A stretch of 64,000 nucleotides of DNA, from assembly GCA_017624675.1 (NCBI GenBank), contig JAGAMO010000001.1, forward strand, positions 1 to 64,000. The letters run 5' to 3'. The position numbers and the translations under genes were made by a program. Positions within the stretch are counted from its first letter, which is position 1; each line of letters begins with the position of its first letter. This document shows positions 41,575 to 51,037 of this stretch, piece after piece. The notes below the pieces were generated by a model. That model searched no databases. It was not told where the DNA came from and worked only from the letters and a program-made list of their open reading frames with translations. The DNA comes from Clostridia bacterium. GTDB taxonomy: Bacteria > Bacillota > Clostridia > Oscillospirales > Acutalibacteraceae.

Positions 41575-42852
41575 ATGGCAAGATATAAAAAGAAAAAACA
41601 CAATAAAATACTTAATCCTCCCAAAAAGAGGGTTAAGCCTCCTGTAAAACAGAAAAAAACCGAAGATATAGTAATGACAAAGGCACCCTCGAAAAACGCT
41701 AAACCTGAGCCTCAAAAACCAATGCGTGTAGTTGCTGGCAAAAAAGGTGAAAGAGATAGAAAATTTAAAGTTTTGGGCGCTGTGGCGCTGATTCTAGTAG
41801 TTGCCGTATTACTTTTAGAGGTGATTTTTCCTGCAGGGATTATACAAACCCTTTCAAATACCGTGGCTACTATAGGTGCGGGAAATTATCCTATTGCGGT
41901 TTCAGGTAGTGAAACCTTGAATGTAGTTCCCTTTAATAACTACTTTTTCCTTTTAACCGATACTCATATATCTGCGTATTCCACAGGCGGAAAAATTTTA
42001 TTTAGCCTTTCACATGGCTATGAAAAGCCTGTTTTAGCTGTCTCTAATGGCAAGGTTTTGCTTTATAATCAAGGGGGAGAAAATGCCTCGATTTATGATT
42101 TAAAAGGACTCAAACACACCATAAAAACTAAAAACGAAATTATTTGCGCAGACATTTCCGATTCGGGATACTATGCCATTACCACATATTCTGACAGTTA
42201 CGCTGCCGCTGTGTCGGTATATAACAAGAGGAATAAAGTAGTTTATGAATGGTACTCTGCTGAAGATGTTATAAACAATGTTGCGGTTTCTTCAACGGGT
42301 AAAAAGATTGCCGTTTCTACTTTTAATTCGGAATCGGGTACATTTGACTCAAAGGTTAATGTTATAAACTTTAAAACCGCAACGCCCGAATTTACCCAAA
42401 AATTCGAAAATCAGATTATTTACGGCTTAAAATCGAGTAATAATTCAACATTTTGTATAATAAAATCTAACGGAATTGACTATGTTAAATGGAATAACCA
42501 TAAAACACAAAGCTTTTCCGATGATTACAACATTTATTATTTACGTATGAATAAAGGTGTTAATGTTGGTGTATTCAGCCGAGAGAGTGATAAGACCGAT
42601 AATAAAATTGTTATTTTCACAAAGCGCGGCAAAGTTAAGGGCACTGTGAAATATAACGGTATTATCAATGATATTCAGGTTAAAGGCAGTAATATTTATT
42701 GTATAAGCGATACTGAAGTTACAGTTCTCGATTTCAAGGGTAATATTAAACACACAGCAAACTATGGTTTTGGCGGCAACGGTATTTCTGTTATTTCTGC
42801 CAATGTTGTAGCGGTTGTGACTGATAGTGAGATTAAGAGAGTTAAGTTATAG
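41575..42852 (+). CDS. membrane-anchored beta-propeller-like protein (DUF5711-like)
   Basis: A 425-residue protein. Residues 1-60 are very basic (RYKKKKHNKILNPPKKRVKPP), followed by one membrane helix (about 62-85, VLGAVALILVVAVLLLEVIF). The rest is extracytoplasmic and contains repeated blade-like segments with alternating strands (ISAYSTGGKILFSLSHGYEKP, VSVYNKRNKVVYEWYSAED, IVIFTKRGKVKGTVKYN, VTVLDFKGNIKHTANYG). This resembles the DUF5711 family of Clostridia. The function is unknown. It lies between truA and a CvpA-like gene, each within 16 bp. Confidence 0.75.
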   Translation: MARYKKKKHNKILNPPKKRVKPPVKQKKTEDIVMTKAPSKNAKPEPQKPMRVVAGKKGERDRKFKVLGAVALILVVAVLLLEVIFPAGIIQTLSNTVATIGAGNYPIAVSGSETLNVVPFNNYFFLLTDTHISAYSTGGKILFSLSHGYEKPVLAVSNGKVLLYNQGGENASIYDLKGLKHTIKTKNEIICADISDSGYYAITTYSDSYAAAVSVYNKRNKVVYEWYSAEDVINNVAVSSTGKKIAVSTFNSESGTFDSKVNVINFKTATPEFTQKFENQIIYGLKSSNNSTFCIIKSNGIDYVKWNNHKTQSFSDDYNIYYLRMNKGVNVGVFSRESDKTDNKIVIFTKRGKVKGTVKYNGIINDIQVKGSNIYCISDTEVTVLDFKGNIKHTANYGFGGNGISVISANVVAVVTDSEIKRVKL

Positions 42853-42867
42853 AAAGGATATGTTTAT

Positions 42868-43554
42868 ATGTGGATAGTGCTTGATTTAATTGTAGTTGCG
42901 ATAATTGCTTTTTTTGCATTGATTTCTGCAAAAAAAGGCTTTGTAAGAACTCTTGTTGAGGTTGTTGGTTTTATTGCAGTTATACTTTTAGCAAATAATG
43001 TAAGTCCTATGCTTTCTGAAACTACATACAATAAATTCATCGAACCTACAGTTGTTGAAAAGGTAACCGAGTCACTAGGAGAACTTGATGTTTTACAAAT
43101 GTCTCAAGTTGAGATCAATCAAGAGTCTATACCTTCGTTTGTTTATAAAATTTTAGGCGAGGATTTCAGCTTGGAAAATTTCCAAGCAACTATAAATGAA
43201 AATTTAGGTAACGGCATAGAAAATGCTATGAGTGAAGCCTCTCAGACAGTTATAAAACCTGTTATAACCGAGATTTTAAATGTAATATTTGTCATACTTA
43301 TAGTTACTGTTTTATCAGTAGCGGTAAAATTCCTCGCTAAATTTTTGAATAAACTCTTTTCATTTAGTTTTGTTGGTAAAGCAAATAAAGTATTGGGTGC
43401 CGTTTTGGGAACTGTCAAAGGTATTGCAATAGCAGTGATTTTCTGTTCTGTTGTGGCATTAATTGTTCCTTTAACTGAAAACGGATTATTGATTTTCACT
43501 GAGTCAGCGATTAATTCAACAATTCTTTTTAAATTACTTACACTTTCTATTTGA
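42868..43554 (+). CDS. CvpA family membrane protein
   Basis: A 228-residue protein with four main hydrophobic segments. The N-terminus, WIVLDLIVVAIIAFFALISAKKGFVRTLVEVVGFIAVILLA, matches the CvpA pattern (D-hydrophobic-GxxxGF). A soluble loop separates it from the C-terminal helices with FSFVGKANKVLGAVLGTVKG. CvpA proteins are linked to envelope homeostasis and colicin V production, with no defined biochemical activity. It is the middle gene between the DUF5711-like and ClpE-like genes. Confidence 0.82.
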   Translation: MWIVLDLIVVAIIAFFALISAKKGFVRTLVEVVGFIAVILLANNVSPMLSETTYNKFIEPTVVEKVTESLGELDVLQMSQVEINQESIPSFVYKILGEDFSLENFQATINENLGNGIENAMSEASQTVIKPVITEILNVIFVILIVTVLSVAVKFLAKFLNKLFSFSFVGKANKVLGAVLGTVKGIAIAVIFCSVVALIVPLTENGLLIFTESAINSTILFKLLTLSI

Positions 43555-43578
43555 CATTCCAAGGAGTTTTAAAAAATA

Positions 43579-45867
43579 ATGATGAAGCTTTGTTCCAAAT
43601 GCAAAAAAAGACCGGCAGTTGTTTTTATGTCGGACATGTCAAATCCTAATGCTGAGCCTAACGGCCTTTGCCTTGTTTGTGCTAAAGAGTTAGGGATAAA
43701 ACCGGTTGACGATATGCTTAAAAGAATGAATATATCCGACGAGGATATCGAGCAAATGAGCGATCAGTTTATGGATTTAATGTCTTTTGACGATATTGAC
43801 GATGCAGAACTAAACGATGAAACCTTTGATTTGGGTACTGCACCTGCAATGCCTTTATTTAATAAAATTTTTGGCAGTCTTACAGGCTCCGAGCCTAAAG
43901 AAACAAATGAGAAAACCGAAAACGGTAAGGGCAAGGAAAAATCCAAAAAGAAAAAACGCAGATTTTTAGAGCAGTATTCCATAAACCTTACCGAAAAGGC
44001 TCGCAAAGGTCAAATTGATATAATTATCGGCAGAGATAAAGAGCTTTACCGTACAATACAAATTTTATCTCGCAGAAGCAAGAATAATCCTTGTTTAATT
44101 GGTGAACCGGGTGTTGGTAAAACCGCTATTGCCGAGGGTTTGGCTTTGCAAATTGCAAACGGAACTGTCCCCGCAAGACTTCTTGACAAGGAAATTTATC
44201 TTTTGGATTTAACGGGTCTTGTTGCAGGAACTCAGTTCAGAGGTCAATTTGAGAGCCGTGTTAAAGGTCTTGTGGACGAAATTAAAGAGGCCGGTAATAT
44301 TATTCTATTTATTGACGAAATTCACAATCTTGTCGGTGCGGGTGATTCGGCAGAGGGAAGTATGAACGCCGCAAATATTTTAAAACCTGCGCTATCGAGA
44401 GGTGAAATTCAGGTTATTGGTGCCACAACCTTTAAAGAATATAGAAAATATATTGAAAAGGATGCCGCTTTAGAGCGCCGTTTCCAACCTGTTATTATCG
44501 AGGAGCCCTCACTTGCTGAGGCTGAAAATATCCTTTTGGGTGTTAAAAGTTATTACGAGACATACCATAGCGTTACAATACCTGATAGTATTGTGAAAAA
44601 ATGCGTAATTTTGTCCGAAAGATATGTAACCGATAGATATTTACCCGATAAGGCAATAGACCTTTTGGATGAGGCTTGTGCTTGCGCCAGTCTTGAAAAC
44701 AAGGATATTGATAATCTCTATTTGGTTAATAAGAAGGTTGCGGATTACTCAATTCAGCTTGAAAATCTTGAGGCAGAGGTTGAAAACCCTGATTATGAAA
44801 AACAGGCGCTTGTAAAGGCTGACCTTGAAAAGTATAAAAAGGAATCGGAAGAACTTTGTCTTAAAGTTTCAAATATGACTGTTACTGATATGGATGTCGC
44901 AAAGGTAATTGAATTGTGGACAGGTATTCCCGCAACCAAAATTCAAGAAAGTGACCTTGTGAAATTATCAGGGTTAGAGGATGAACTCAACAAAAAAATT
45001 ATCGGTCAAGAAGAGGCTACCCGACTTGTAGCCGAGGCTGTTAAGCGTTCAAGGGTTAAAACCTCTAACGCTCACAGACCCGCTTCTTTCATATTCGTAG
45101 GCCCCACAGGTGTTGGCAAAACACAACTTGTAAAGGTTTTGTCTGAGCAGTTGTTTGACACTCCCGAGACTTTAATCAGACTTGATATGTCCGAATTTAT
45201 GGAGAAACACGCTGTATCCCGTTTAATCGGCGCACCTCCAGGATATGTTGGTTATGATGAGGCAGGTCAGCTTACCGAAAAGGTACGCCGCAAACCCTAC
45301 AGCGTTATTTTGTTTGATGAAATTGAAAAAGCTCACCCCGATGTTTTAAATATTTTACTTCAAATTCTTGATGACGGCAGAATTACCGACGCTCAGGGAA
45401 GAACAGTAAACTTTGAAAACACTGTTATTGTTATGACCTCTAATGCAGGTAGTGACAAGAGTGATAATCTTTTGGGCTTTGGCAAAACTGTTGCTGACGC
45501 TTCAAAGGAAAAGGCAATGAAAGCACTCGAAAGCTTTTTGCGTCCCGAGTTTATCGGCAGAGTTGATGAAATTGTTGTATTCTCGCCATTGAGTAGGGAT
45601 ACGCTTGTTAAGATTTCTGCTTTAATGCTTGATGAATTGGCAGAGGGTCTCAAAGAGAAACTTATAACTCTCAAATACGATGATAAAATTTGTGAGTATT
45701 TAGCAAAGAAATGTGAAAATGGCAAAAGGGGAGCCAGAGAGCTTCGCAACGCTATCAGACGAGAAATTGAAACGCAAATCGTTAATATTATAATTGAAAA
45801 TGACGAGGGAAGTATCAATGAAATCTCCCTTACAGCTGACGAAAAAGTGAAAATCTCCTACAAATAA
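43579..45867 (+). CDS. clpE: ClpE-like AAA+ chaperone with N-terminal zinc finger
   Basis: HSP100 unfoldase (762 aa) that feeds proteins to ClpP. Residues 5-34 form a four-cysteine zinc finger (CSKC ... CLVC), as in ClpE, in place of the ClpC N-domain. A low-complexity Lys/Glu linker follows (about 105-130). AAA-1 has Walker A GEPGVGKT (175-182), a central coiled coil covers about 395-440, and AAA-2 has VGPTGVGKT and the DEIEKAHPDV Walker B. A ClpP-docking loop is likely but was not pinned down. AAGGAG lies 13 nt before the first of two adjacent ATGs. Confidence 0.9.
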   Translation: MMKLCSKCKKRPAVVFMSDMSNPNAEPNGLCLVCAKELGIKPVDDMLKRMNISDEDIEQMSDQFMDLMSFDDIDDAELNDETFDLGTAPAMPLFNKIFGSLTGSEPKETNEKTENGKGKEKSKKKKRRFLEQYSINLTEKARKGQIDIIIGRDKELYRTIQILSRRSKNNPCLIGEPGVGKTAIAEGLALQIANGTVPARLLDKEIYLLDLTGLVAGTQFRGQFESRVKGLVDEIKEAGNIILFIDEIHNLVGAGDSAEGSMNAANILKPALSRGEIQVIGATTFKEYRKYIEKDAALERRFQPVIIEEPSLAEAENILLGVKSYYETYHSVTIPDSIVKKCVILSERYVTDRYLPDKAIDLLDEACACASLENKDIDNLYLVNKKVADYSIQLENLEAEVENPDYEKQALVKADLEKYKKESEELCLKVSNMTVTDMDVAKVIELWTGIPATKIQESDLVKLSGLEDELNKKIIGQEEATRLVAEAVKRSRVKTSNAHRPASFIFVGPTGVGKTQLVKVLSEQLFDTPETLIRLDMSEFMEKHAVSRLIGAPPGYVGYDEAGQLTEKVRRKPYSVILFDEIEKAHPDVLNILLQILDDGRITDAQGRTVNFENTVIVMTSNAGSDKSDNLLGFGKTVADASKEKAMKALESFLRPEFIGRVDEIVVFSPLSRDTLVKISALMLDELAEGLKEKLITLKYDDKICEYLAKKCENGKRGARELRNAIRREIETQIVNIIIENDEGSINEISLTADEKVKISYK

Positions 45868-45870
45868 GAA

Positions 45871-45896
45871 AAACCCACCGAAAGGTGGGTTTTTTG
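45871..45896 (+). terminator. rho-independent terminator after clpE
   Basis: AAACCCACC-GAAA-GGTGGGTTTTTT, immediately after the stop codon. It ends the ecf-truA-cvpA-clpE run. Confidence 0.93.
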
Positions 45897-45929
45897 TGTT
45901 TTTTTGGGTAAAATTTAATAGGTGATTTT

Positions 45930-46520
45930 ATGAGAAAAAAGGCAAAAAGTTTCTTAAAGTTGGGTGTATTTTTAGTTTGCTTTGGATTGGTGATTTTTAC
46001 TTGCGGATATTTTTATTTAGACAACAGATTTCAAAAAACAACAGTGAATGATTCTGTAGAGTCGGTACCGTATTATACGCAAATACCAGATAACAAAACT
46101 ATATTGCTTAGCGTTTGCCAAGATGAAATTCTTTTAAACTTAAATTTTTCCGAAGAAATTATCAATATGATTTTTTTGGAGAGTGATGCCGAAAACTATG
46201 GGCATTCAGTGGATTTCAAAATCAGTTTCGACTATGAAATGGTCGGCTATCTTGTAGATGTTGCAGGGGGAATTGAATTTGAAAATCTTCGCTATACGGG
46301 AGTTCAAATTACCGAAATGTTAGAGTATAGTGAACAAAATATTGCTTTTAAAAAGACTGTGACTCAAAATATAATAAAGGGTATTGCAAATAACGGTTTT
46401 ACTAAAGAAAATTTGCTGTATATAATAGAAAACAGCGAAACCAATTTGGGTTTCGCTGAATGTTTCTACTGGGTAGATTTTATTCCAAAACTTTGCCGTT
46501 TTGCGCGTTTTGTTAACTAA
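45930..46520 (+). CDS. membrane-anchored protein, possible degenerate LCP domain
   Basis: A 196-residue protein. A basic N-terminus and one membrane helix (about 10-30, LGVFLVCFGLVIFTCGYFYL) are followed by an extracellular domain. The segment YLVDVAGGIEFENLRYTGVQITEMLEYSEQ ... TQNIIKGIANNG lines up with the LytR-CpsA-Psr pattern (LVDxLGGV..., LxGxQALxYxR, RQQxVLxAI). The arginines and aspartates that bind the lipid pyrophosphate in active LCP proteins are absent, and the domain is short. It is probably a non-catalytic relative. Its stop overlaps the convergent lipoprotein gene's stop by 4 bp. Confidence 0.6.
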   Translation: MRKKAKSFLKLGVFLVCFGLVIFTCGYFYLDNRFQKTTVNDSVESVPYYTQIPDNKTILLSVCQDEILLNLNFSEEIINMIFLESDAENYGHSVDFKISFDYEMVGYLVDVAGGIEFENLRYTGVQITEMLEYSEQNIAFKKTVTQNIIKGIANNGFTKENLLYIIENSETNLGFAECFYWVDFIPKLCRFARFVN

Positions 46521-47995
46521 TCTTCAGTTTTCACAACAAAAGCAAAATCAATAAATCCGTTATCCTCGGTTAAAGGGAGTTCTAAAATATTTTGGCTGTA
46601 GCAAAGGGTTGTGTCTTGGAAGAATAGGGGAATAATGTTTTTGGATTTGGTTATATTTTCCTGTGCTAAACTGAGGTTTGTTTCAAGGGTACCGTAGTTT
46701 GATAAGTATTCTGTATTGTTTTGGCTAGGTGCTTTAACGGGGAAAACGGCTACCCAAAGTGTTTGACTTTTAAGTTGAGGCAATAATATTTGGGCGTCGT
46801 TTACAGCTTCAATATTCACAAAAGCCGAGAGGTTGCTTTGCCAGTGTCCAACAATGTCGGTAACAATCGGCTTTACATAGCCGTTATCGTAGTATGTCAG
46901 CTTAATATCAGAGGGGAATTTTGAGCCTTCAAGCTTTTTGACCTCTTGAGAATATAGCGCTTTGCCTTGCTCTAAATCATATGAATTTACAACGACATCA
47001 TCTATAACAGCGTTACAAATTTTTGGGTAAATTGAGGTTGCGCTGACATATCCGTCTTTTAAATTTTCGCTAAAAACATTGCTTCCAACAAGGCTGAAAA
47101 GAGCGGTACGCATTTCGAGAGTAAACTCGCTGCTCATAGTCATAACCCAACAAATATTTTGAATATCTGCGGTTTTGAGTCCTGCTGTTTCCATTTCACT
47201 GCTTTGAGCGCTGTCGATAAAAGCTATGTCGATATTGTTTTCTTTTAGCTTTTCGGTTACAGGTTTATCGTTATTGCAAGTAATGAAAACAGCAGCGTTT
47301 TTCGCAACGTGAGTTCCGTTATATTCCTCGTTTTTATATAGACGAATACCAAAGCTTTCTTTGTTCCATTTAGTCAAACGATAACTGCCGCAGGAGATTA
47401 TATAATCCTTAAAAAGACCGTATTTCCCTGCACTTTCTTTGAAAAAGTTTTCATTGCAGGGCTGAGCTACCGAGGTTGTTAGATTATATAAAAAGTCACT
47501 GTCTTCATATTCAAGGGTTATTTTAACTGTACTGTCATTCGGGGCAGAAACACCCAAGTTTTCGGGGGAAAGAGCACCTGAGTTTATCTCTTTTGCATTT
47601 TTGATACAAAAGAGTCTTGAAGCAAACGGAGCCATTGTTTTAGGGTCAAGAGCACGGCGAAGTCCAAAGACAAAATCTTTAGCAGTTAACTCGTCGCCAT
47701 TGTTCCAAAACATATCTTCTCTAAGAGTAAAAGTATATGTAAGACCGTTTTTAGAGTATTCAGTACAAGCACCGTTTGAAACTTTGCCCGTTTCGTCTAT
47801 ACGCATAAGACCTTCATAAATATTTCGGACAATAAGAAGCTCTGCGTCACTACTTGCGGTTTGAGGGTCAAGTGTAACGGGAGTTTCGGGAAGTTCAAAA
47901 TAAATATATGCGTCTTCAGTTTTGTCTTTACAACCTGCAAGTGTAAGGAGTGAAAATACAACTAAAATTGCACTTAAAATTCTATATTTAAACAT
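46517..47995 (-). CDS. oligopeptide-type ABC transporter substrate-binding lipoprotein
   Basis: Family 5 solute-binding protein (492 aa). The lipobox LLTLAGC gives a lipid-anchored N-terminus at about C22. The conserved region TLDPQTASSDAELLIVRNIYEGLMRID and the later YTFTLREDMFWNNGDELTAKDFVFGLRRALDP are hallmarks of OppA/DppA-type proteins. No permease or ATPase gene is adjacent, so it is an orphan that may serve a distant system. A promoter with TTGAAT/TATAAT lies about 30 bp upstream. Confidence 0.88.
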   Translation of the reverse strand: MFKYRILSAILVVFSLLTLAGCKDKTEDAYIYFELPETPVTLDPQTASSDAELLIVRNIYEGLMRIDETGKVSNGACTEYSKNGLTYTFTLREDMFWNNGDELTAKDFVFGLRRALDPKTMAPFASRLFCIKNAKEINSGALSPENLGVSAPNDSTVKITLEYEDSDFLYNLTTSVAQPCNENFFKESAGKYGLFKDYIISCGSYRLTKWNKESFGIRLYKNEEYNGTHVAKNAAVFITCNNDKPVTEKLKENNIDIAFIDSAQSSEMETAGLKTADIQNICWVMTMSSEFTLEMRTALFSLVGSNVFSENLKDGYVSATSIYPKICNAVIDDVVVNSYDLEQGKALYSQEVKKLEGSKFPSDIKLTYYDNGYVKPIVTDIVGHWQSNLSAFVNIEAVNDAQILLPQLKSQTLWVAVFPVKAPSQNNTEYLSNYGTLETNLSLAQENITKSKNIIPLFFQDTTLCYSQNILELPLTEDNGFIDFAFVVKTED

Positions 47996-48025
47996 AAATT
48001 TACATCCTTCTAAATAGATAATTTA

Positions 48026-48054
48026 ATTATATACTTTTGGGAGCTAAAATTCAA
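48026..48054 (-). promoter_or_regulatory. promoter of the orphan binding-protein gene
   Basis: On the minus strand: TTGAAT, a 17-nt spacer, then TATAAT. Confidence 0.65.
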
Positions 48055-48150
48055 CTTAATACTTGTATTTTTGCTGTTTTTTTTGTAAAATAGATATGTA
48101 ATTAACAATTATTCTGCTTTTTCGTAAAATAGAGTGGGCAGGGTGATTGT

Positions 48151-48837
48151 ATGAGATTAAGAAAACGAAAACGGAATTTCAAACGCGCATTAATATCAGT
48201 GTTTCTTATAATAACGTTAGCGGTTATGGTTGTGACCTATTATTTAATGCAACCCGTAATTTTAAGATATGCTGTAAGTGCGGCTGAGACCATAATGCTT
48301 AACTGTGCAAACAAAGCGATTGTAAACGTCTTCGAAAATGAAATGATTTCTTATAAGGATATTGTAAATCTCAGTGAAAACGCTGACGGTTATGTCACAA
48401 GCCTTGAAATTGATGTTATGCAGATAAACGGTCTTAAAAGCAAGATTTCAAACGAAATGGCAAGGCTTATTGAAAAGCATGAGCGCTATGATGTGGCTAT
48501 ACCGATTGGCTCTTTTTTTGGAAATACATATACTAACGGTTTTGGACCTGATATAAAACTTAAAATGCAGATTACAACCACATGTTTCGTTGATTTCAGC
48601 CACGAATTTAAGAGTGCGGGTATTAATCAGGTATTACATATTGTTAATGTGGACATAGATATTAAGGGAAGCTTTGTAATAATCGGTTATAATCGAGGTA
48701 TTAGTGCTTCCACCACTGCCATAGCGGCACAAACAGTAATTGTAGGCAAATCTCCCGATGCCTTTACAAATGTTTTGGAGAGTCAAACGGATAACACGGG
48801 AGGACTTATTAACGACTATGGAGCAATTGCAGAATAG
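48151..48837 (+). CDS. yunB: sporulation protein YunB
   Basis: A 228-residue membrane-anchored protein of the YunB family, a sigma-E-regulated sporulation protein in Bacillus. A basic N-terminus (RLRKRKRNFKRAL) precedes a single membrane helix (about 14-34). The soluble part contains the family segments AVSAAETIMLNCANKAIVNVF, ISYKDIVNLSENADGYVTSLEIDVMQIN and VAIPIGSFFGNTYTNGFGP. The biochemical role is unknown. It is followed 10 bp later by ligA. Confidence 0.88.
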   Translation: MRLRKRKRNFKRALISVFLIITLAVMVVTYYLMQPVILRYAVSAAETIMLNCANKAIVNVFENEMISYKDIVNLSENADGYVTSLEIDVMQINGLKSKISNEMARLIEKHERYDVAIPIGSFFGNTYTNGFGPDIKLKMQITTTCFVDFSHEFKSAGINQVLHIVNVDIDIKGSFVIIGYNRGISASTTAIAAQTVIVGKSPDAFTNVLESQTDNTGGLINDYGAIAE

Positions 48838-48847
48838 GAGAAAAAGA

Positions 48848-50818
48848 ATGGATTTTAACACCGCAAAATCTAGAATTGAGGAATTAAGTAAAGAACTTAA
48901 ATACCACAATAGAAAATATTATATTGACGATGCTCCCGAAATTGAGGATTTTGAGTATGACAGAATGCTCAGAGAGCTTGAGGATTTGGAGAAAGAGTAT
49001 CCAGAGCTCCTTAAAGCGGATTCTCCCACTCAAAATGTCGGCGGTGCGGCAAACAGACTCTTCAATGCGGTGACTCATACTGTAAAAATGGAAAGTCTTC
49101 AAGATGTTTTTGATTTTGAAGAACTCAAAGCCTTTGGCGAAAAAATTAACCTTGATAGAACTGCGTTTTCGGTTGAGCCGAAAATTGACGGATTATCGGT
49201 GAGCCTTGAATATAAAGACGGTTTGTTTTTCAGAGGCTCAACCCGTGGTGACGGTGTGACGGGTGAAGATGTAACTGCCAATTTGTTGCAGATTAAAAGT
49301 ATACCAAAGGCTATAAAATTTGACGGCGAGTTAGAGGTTCGAGGCGAGGTTTATATGCCTAAAGAAAGCTTTTTAAAGCTTTTAAAACGCCAAGAAATAA
49401 TGGGGGAGGCACTTGCTAAAAATCCCCGCAATGCAGCGGCTGGGTCGCTGAGACAAAAGAACTCTAAAATCACAGCCGAGAGAGAACTTAGCATATTTGT
49501 TTTCAATATTCAAAGAATTGTGGGAAAAGAGTTCACATCACATATTGAAACCCTTGATTTCTTAAAGGAACTAGGCTTCAATACTCTTCCTTTTTATACA
49601 AAATGCAGTGATATTAGCGGCGTTATTAAGGAAATTGAACGCATTGGCAACAGCCGTGGCAACTTAGAATTTGATATTGACGGCGCTGTTGTTAAGGTGG
49701 ATAATTTAGCGTATCGTGATGACCTTGGAAGTACTTCTAAATTCCCGAAATGGGCAGTGGCTTATAAATATCCACCCGAGGAAAAGGAAACTGTTTTAAA
49801 GGAAATTGAAATTAATGTTGGCAGAACAGGCGCTTTGACACCAACTGCTATATTTGACACAATTACCCTTGCTGGAACCTCGGTTTCCCGTGCCACACTT
49901 CATAACGAGGATTTTATAACTTCAAAGGGAATAGGTATAGGAGACACAATTGTTGTCCGCAAAGCGGGGGATATTATCCCCGAGGTGTTATCTGTATCTA
50001 AACACGCTGAAAACTCGGCGCCATATAAAATGCCAACTGTTTGTCCCTCTTGCGGCTCGGCGGTTTTCAAGGAGGAAGGTGAGGCAGTTATTCGTTGCAC
50101 CAACGCCGAATGTCCCGCCCAACTACTTCGTCATCTTATTCATTTCACATCCCGTGATGCAATGGATATTGAGGGACTTGGTCCCGCAGTTTTGGAACAA
50201 CTTTTAGATTCGGGTTTGATTTCTAACATTGTAGACCTTTATTCACTAGATTTTTTTGAGGTTGAAAAGCTTGAAAGAATTGGCGAAAAGTCTGCTGAAA
50301 ATCTTAAAACAGCTATTGAAAACTCAAAAAATCAAGACTTATCGAAACTGATTTTTGCCTTTGGTATTCGCCATATCGGCGCTAAAGCGGCATCTTTAAT
50401 GGCGGAGCATTTTGGAAATATGGATGCTATTTTAGTTGCTTCTTTAGAGGATTTTGAGGCTATTGAGGGCTTTGGCGGTATAATGGCAAAATCAGCTATT
50501 GAGTTTTTTGCACTCCATGACACAAAAGAAATGGTTGAAGCACTTAAAAATAAAGGTCTTAATATGAAATCCTTAAAAGAGATTACCGACACTCGTTTTA
50601 AAGGACTAACCTTTGTGCTTACAGGCACCTTGCCAACCTTGAAAAGAAGCGAGGCAGGGGAGATTATTGAGAATTTTGGCGGGAAAACCTCTTCATCGGT
50701 TTCAAAGAAAACCGACTATGTTCTAGCGGGTGAGGATGCAGGAAGCAAACTCACAAAGGCTCAGTCTTTAGGAATTAAGATAATCTCGGAAGAAGAATTT
50801 TTCCAAATGACCAAATAG
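48848..50818 (+). CDS. ligA: NAD-dependent DNA ligase LigA
   Basis: Replicative DNA ligase (656 aa). The adenylated lysine is K112 in EPKIDGLSVSL. An OB fold follows, then a four-cysteine zinc finger (CPSCGSAVFKEEG ... RCTNAECPAQ), helix-hairpin-helix repeats and a C-terminal BRCT domain (about 585-656). The start is ATG at 48848 with AGGAG upstream; the longer frame from 48758 overlaps yunB. All domains are intact. Confidence 0.96.
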   Translation: MDFNTAKSRIEELSKELKYHNRKYYIDDAPEIEDFEYDRMLRELEDLEKEYPELLKADSPTQNVGGAANRLFNAVTHTVKMESLQDVFDFEELKAFGEKINLDRTAFSVEPKIDGLSVSLEYKDGLFFRGSTRGDGVTGEDVTANLLQIKSIPKAIKFDGELEVRGEVYMPKESFLKLLKRQEIMGEALAKNPRNAAAGSLRQKNSKITAERELSIFVFNIQRIVGKEFTSHIETLDFLKELGFNTLPFYTKCSDISGVIKEIERIGNSRGNLEFDIDGAVVKVDNLAYRDDLGSTSKFPKWAVAYKYPPEEKETVLKEIEINVGRTGALTPTAIFDTITLAGTSVSRATLHNEDFITSKGIGIGDTIVVRKAGDIIPEVLSVSKHAENSAPYKMPTVCPSCGSAVFKEEGEAVIRCTNAECPAQLLRHLIHFTSRDAMDIEGLGPAVLEQLLDSGLISNIVDLYSLDFFEVEKLERIGEKSAENLKTAIENSKNQDLSKLIFAFGIRHIGAKAASLMAEHFGNMDAILVASLEDFEAIEGFGGIMAKSAIEFFALHDTKEMVEALKNKGLNMKSLKEITDTRFKGLTFVLTGTLPTLKRSEAGEIIENFGGKTSSSVSKKTDYVLAGEDAGSKLTKAQSLGIKIISEEEFFQMTK

Positions 50819-50856
50819 ACCTTGACTTTTAAAGTTTTAAGTTTTAAAATATTAAT

Positions 50857-50969
50857 ATCTTCGGGGCGAGGTGTAATTCCTCACCGGCGGTTAAAGCCCG
50901 CGAGCAGATTAAAGTCTGTTGATTTGGTGAAATTCCAAAGCCGACGGTATAGTCCGGATGAAAGAAGAT
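50857..50969 (+). promoter_or_regulatory. FMN riboswitch
   Basis: The closing stem ATCTTC (50857-50862)/GAAGAT (50964-50969) encloses the conserved RFN core: GGGGCGAGGTGTAATTCCTCACCGGCGG, the AGCCCGCGAGC segment, and the 3' core CCGACGGTATAGTCCGGATGAAAG. It binds flavin mononucleotide. A terminator hairpin follows at 50993, so high FMN should stop transcription before ribU. Confidence 0.97.
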
Positions 50970-50992
50970 AAAGCATTAATTTTATTGCAATT

Positions 50993-51025
50993 TCCCCCGA
51001 TTTTTATCGGGGGATTTTTATTTTT
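50993..51025 (+). terminator. FMN-riboswitch terminator
   Basis: TCCCCCGAT-TTTT-ATCGGGGGA followed by TTTTTATTTTT. This is the expression platform of the riboswitch upstream of ribU. Confidence 0.9.
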
Positions 51026-51037
51026 GGAGGTTTAAAA

